Shown: positions 61,190-64,000 of the stretch, piece by piece
Position numbering within the stretch: the first letter of the stretch is position 1
How the letters are laid out: every line of letters starts with the position of its first letter
Origin: Candidatus Bathyoplasma sp. NZ
GTDB taxonomy: Bacteria > Bacillota_I > Bacilli_A > MAG-NZ
Direction of reading: 5' to 3'
Length of the DNA stretch: 64,000 nt
Assembly: GCA_013332095.1 (NCBI GenBank)
Contig: JABENI010000007.1
Location: 62,001 to 126,000, forward strand
Notes under the pieces: model-generated
The model's input: the letters and a program-made list of their open reading frames with translations, nothing else
Databases searched by the model: none
Told to the model about the DNA's origin: nothing
Translations under genes and position numbers: made by a program

Positions 61190-63454
61190 ATGAAAAAAAG
61201 AAAAAATGTTTTTAAAAGAGTAAGCTATTTATTGATGATAATATCATTAATAACAGTAGCGTTTTCAGCACCAATATTTATAGAAAAAGAAGTAAATTCA
61301 GCAAATAATACAGTGACAAAACCTATCATAACGAAAGGAAATTGGACAGTAGATCGACAGTATGTTTTTACAGCAAACGAGCCAATTGCAAAATATTCAC
61401 TAGATGGGGGTGCTTTTATAGCAATCGACCCTCCTGTTGGAGATGAATATACTATTCCTCCTATTACCAATAATCACGCCCATACTTTAGTGTTGAAAGA
61501 TAATGATGAGGAAGAAAGTATTGGTTTTTCAATTCAAAAAAGAAACACTAGTGATACTTTTATATATTATGCTTCTAAAGGAATGCTTCCATGGGAATTT
61601 GATACCGAGCCAGGAGATGGAATTGATTTTAATTGGGAATATAGCGGAACAGGGTCAATAACTTCAGATATATTTGATGCAGATGGAAATTGTATTAAAG
61701 AATACGGTGAGGGAGCAATTTGTTATAAAACCTATGATCTTGAGGTTGATGGAGAACAAATAAAAGTACTTCAACAATTAGATGATAGTAGAAAAAAATT
61801 AAAAATGGAAAGGGATTTGACTGGAACATATAACAATTTGAAGAACTACGGTGGAAATGTTAGAGGGACAATTATAGTTCCTTCTGGAGGAACTGCTGCA
61901 GGAATAGGAGACCCTAATACTGGTACTTATGCAGATACTGGTAATGTTAGTGGTGGAGCTCAAAGGGAATTAGAGAGTGGTGGAACTGTAACATTAAAAT
62001 TTGAAAACATTCCAGGAAGGCCGGATAAACGACTTTATAAAATTGGTTTTTCTCAAGCAGGTGAATATGTAAAATTAGATGTATACCGAGGTAATAACAA
62101 GGTTTTATATAGTAGGATTCTAAATGGTGATAAAGTTGACACTCTAGGAGACTACCCCAGAAAAAAGAATTTACCAACAGTGAAAGTTGGAGATCCACTA
62201 GAATTTGTGCTTAGTACTCGCGGAGCATATCCTGGCGAAAAATTATTAAGAGCGGCAACTCTCACAATAAATGGAATAAATGTTGGACAAATTAAATTTA
62301 GAAATTTTTATGGAACAGGGAATAATATTAGTATTAGCAGTGGAAATGGCACAAATCGTGCATTAATTATTCAAAACTTTGGGATACAAATTAATACTGC
62401 TGATATTGACATTTTAGCTCCAATTTCTCAAGGTGTTACTTTAGTTAATAACCCAATATATACTTTTTTATCAAATGAGAACATTTTAGGGTATCAAGTA
62501 AATGATGAAGATTGGGAAACAATAAACCCAAGTTCCGAAATCGAAATCTCTTTAAACGATGGACTAAATGATTTACGAGTACGTGACCGAGCAGGAAACA
62601 TTGCTACTTATCAAGTACAATATATTGATATTACTATTCCTACTATTAATCCTATCAATGGAGCAACAGTAAATATAGGAGATGCATCAAGTTGGACAAC
62701 ACCAAAAGCAACAGCAAATGATAATGTAGATGGAGATATAAGTGGTAATATAGTAGTAACATACTTCAATGCAGACGAAACAATTGAATTTGCAGATGAA
62801 GATGCAGCAAAAATAGAATTAGGAGCAGGAAGAAATATAGTAGTAAAATATAATGTAAGTGATACAGCAGGAAATCCAGCAGATGAAGTAAGTGCAACAT
62901 TTACAGCAGTAACACCAGAAGATACAACAGCACCAGTAATAGACCCAGTAGATGATGCAACAGTAAATATAGGAGATGCATCAAGTTGGACAACACCAAC
63001 AGCAACAGCAAATGATAATGTAGATGGAGATATAAGTGGTAATATAGTAGTAACATACTATAAAGCAGATGGAACAGTATTGTTAGATGAAGATGCAGCA
63101 AAAATAGAATTAGGAGCAGGAAGAAATATAGTAGTAAAATATAATGTAAGTGATGCAAAAGGAAATCCAGCAGATGAAGTAAGTGCAACATTTACAGCAG
63201 TAGCCCCAACAGATACTACACCACCAGTAATCACAAGTTCTGGTCTTAGTAGAACTTTTGATTATACTATAACGGTAGATGAAAACATAAGTTGGTACTC
63301 AATTGACAACGGAGCAACATGGACACAAGTGACTACACCAAGTGATAATGTAGCAATAACATTCCCAGCAAATGGAGTATACAAAATTATAGTAAAAGAT
63401 GTAGCAGGAAATGAATCAGTAATGAGAAATGTAAGGTGTATGGCTAGAAGATAG
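61190..63454 (+). CDS. Secreted surface protein with Ig-like tandem repeats, C-terminus truncated
   Basis: The 754-residue product has a long signal peptide (residues 1-40, KRKNVFKRVSYLLMIISLITVAFSAPIF), a region of unknown fold (residues about 45-420) with FIYYASKGMLPWEFDTEPGDGIDFNWEYSG and GTYADTGNVSGGAQRELESGGTVTLKFENIPGRPDKRLYKIGFSQAGEYVKLDVY, an Ig-like repeat, then two near-identical 97-98-residue DUF5011-like repeats, and a final one (SRTFDYTITVDENISWYSIDNGATWTQV). ATG 61190 is preferred over ATG 61151 because AAAGGAG is spaced for it. The frame ends after RNVRCMARR, yet its natural C-terminus with a membrane anchor is found in fragments downstream, so the gene is probably broken. Confidence 0.75.
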   Translation: MKKRKNVFKRVSYLLMIISLITVAFSAPIFIEKEVNSANNTVTKPIITKGNWTVDRQYVFTANEPIAKYSLDGGAFIAIDPPVGDEYTIPPITNNHAHTLVLKDNDEEESIGFSIQKRNTSDTFIYYASKGMLPWEFDTEPGDGIDFNWEYSGTGSITSDIFDADGNCIKEYGEGAICYKTYDLEVDGEQIKVLQQLDDSRKKLKMERDLTGTYNNLKNYGGNVRGTIIVPSGGTAAGIGDPNTGTYADTGNVSGGAQRELESGGTVTLKFENIPGRPDKRLYKIGFSQAGEYVKLDVYRGNNKVLYSRILNGDKVDTLGDYPRKKNLPTVKVGDPLEFVLSTRGAYPGEKLLRAATLTINGINVGQIKFRNFYGTGNNISISSGNGTNRALIIQNFGIQINTADIDILAPISQGVTLVNNPIYTFLSNENILGYQVNDEDWETINPSSEIEISLNDGLNDLRVRDRAGNIATYQVQYIDITIPTINPINGATVNIGDASSWTTPKATANDNVDGDISGNIVVTYFNADETIEFADEDAAKIELGAGRNIVVKYNVSDTAGNPADEVSATFTAVTPEDTTAPVIDPVDDATVNIGDASSWTTPTATANDNVDGDISGNIVVTYYKADGTVLLDEDAAKIELGAGRNIVVKYNVSDAKGNPADEVSATFTAVAPTDTTPPVITSSGLSRTFDYTITVDENISWYSIDNGATWTQVTTPSDNVAITFPANGVYKIIVKDVAGNESVMRNVRCMARR
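62645..63229 (+). repeat. Two tandem 294/291-bp Ig-like repeat units
   Basis: Unit 1 (62645-62938) begins INPINGATVNIGDASSW; unit 2 (62939-63229) begins IDPVDDATVNIGDASSW. They are nearly identical apart from the variable stretch FNADETIEFADED versus YKADGTVLLDED. Codons are strongly biased to GCA, ACA, GTA and GAA, unlike the rest of the gene. A permuted relative lies inside livK. Confidence 0.9.
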
Positions 63455-63818
63455 TTAGTAGCAGATTAATATGAAAACAAATAATTACATTAGAGGTAGG
63501 AGGCACGTATACTGAAAAAGTAAATGTTGCTTAGTGGATTGAGTAATAAATAGTAATGTTAATAAAAATAAAATAGGAGCATCGGAAATTGTTTACAAAA
63601 TAATAAATAAAATGTGCCTAAAAAAGTAACAAGAAGATTCAAATTGCAGTACAAAAGTTATAACTTCAAAAACATATTATTTAAGTGTAGATGCAAATGC
63701 CAAGATATTTATAAATGCTGATACGACTACCAATAATTTACTGCCAATATTAGAAATAATATCAGGAGTACCAATGATAGTAGCAGGATTCTATGTTATT
63801 AAAAAAAGACAGCAATAA
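63455..63818 (+). pseudogene. Decayed C-terminus and membrane anchor of the surface protein
   Basis: After the stop at 63454, other frames encode ITLEVGGTYTEKVNVA (a typical Ig-like/DUF5011 motif) and, up to TAA at 63816-63818, SKTYYLSVDANAKIF then PILEIISGVPMIVAGFYVIKKRQQ, a hydrophobic segment and positive tail of a C-terminal anchor. Several stops and at least one frameshift separate them from the main frame, so the anchor is no longer translated with it. Confidence 0.7.
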
Positions 63819-63843
63819 AAGAATATTAAATAACTTTTAAAAT

Positions 63844-63879
63844 TAAAAGAGAAGTTGATGAAAATCAATTTCTCTTTTT
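63844..63879 (+). terminator. Terminator after the surface-protein locus
   Basis: AAAAGAGAAGTTGAT pairs with ATCAATTTCTCTTTT (15 bp, one G-T) around a GAAA loop, followed by a T. It lies after the decayed anchor, so the original gene ended near 63818. Nothing was recognised from 63880 to 64000. Confidence 0.85.
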
Positions 63880-64000
63880 ATAAATTGCGAAATATCAAAA
63901 ACAAGTTATTCTATAAAGGCTTTTAAAAAAAAATAAAAACTATTATAAATCAAATTTTATTTCCACGGTTTTAATTTACTATGATGTCTATCTTGCATGA

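Noticed and set aside
62901-63191. Leu-rich minus-strand frame across the Ig-like repeats
   Set aside because: It mirrors the repetitive codon bias of the plus-strand gene; no RBS and no family.

Overview
The window is a chromosomal segment from a very AT-rich, endospore-forming, low-GC Gram-positive bacterium (Bacillota). Sporulation is shown by spoIVA (25608-27068), an alpha/beta-type small acid-soluble spore protein (34422-34655) and a gerE-type regulator (43173-43379). RNase J, CshA-type helicase, EF-P, the rimP-nusA-ylxR-ylxQ-infB-rbfA operon, PPi-dependent phosphofructokinase and PadR/DUF1700/DUF4097 modules fit the same group. I cannot fix the genus. The standard code applies: tryptophan is TGG throughout and several genes (sdpI-like, mutS, mutL, the SpoU methylase, rimP, hom) end in TGA.

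Layout. 1-7.7 kb: end of an ABC exporter, a YiiX-like membrane protein, DEAD-box helicase, an orphan FAD subunit of a molybdenum hydroxylase, a shortened glutamate-racemase homologue, RNase J, a HAD phosphatase and peptide deformylase. 7.8-20.3 kb: ArsR/SdpI pair, GNAT, obgE, mutS-mutL-miaA-efp, three tandem ybjQ genes, a CNNM/CorC-type protein and pfp. 20.4-25.5 kb: livK-H-M-G-F branched-chain amino-acid ABC transporter; the binding protein carries an in-frame Ig-like insert. 25.6-29.8 kb: spoIVA, then three tandem cassettes of a YcxB-like membrane protein plus a tiny membrane peptide. 29.9-43.1 kb: rpsD with a long leader, PadR operon, thiI, ssp, SpoU methylase, the nusA-infB operon, a second DUF1700-type protein and uvrC. 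43.1-47.7 kb: gerE, a DnaQ-like exonuclease, an orphan agrB, a MATE exporter and purB. 48.4-53.3 kb: hom-thrB-lysC-thrC. 53.3-57.1 kb: a secreted DUF5667-like protein with an Asp/Thr repeat tail, and htpG. 57.1-60.1 kb: an ArsC/YusI-like gene with an in-frame TGA, then metY-metA. 60.1-64 kb: a decayed IS3 element and a degraded Ig-like repeat surface protein.

The genes join up metabolically. lysC and hom send aspartate carbon to homoserine; thrB and thrC make threonine, while metA (Glu111, so probably acetyl-specific) and metY make homocysteine. asd is not in the window.

Two observations stand out. First, the ArsC/YusI-like gene at 57142-57495 has TGA exactly at the catalytic-cysteine codon (codon 10), followed 8 nt later by a 10-bp hairpin with a GU-containing loop, as expected of a bacterial SECIS. 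It is a candidate selenoprotein. Second, the LivK-like binding protein contains a 107-residue in-frame insert that is a circularly permuted unit of the Ig-like repeat found in the surface protein 42 kb away, with GGAACA microhomology at the junction. The tandem YcxB cassettes, whose junctions carry copies of the last bases of spoIVA, are a third unusual locus.
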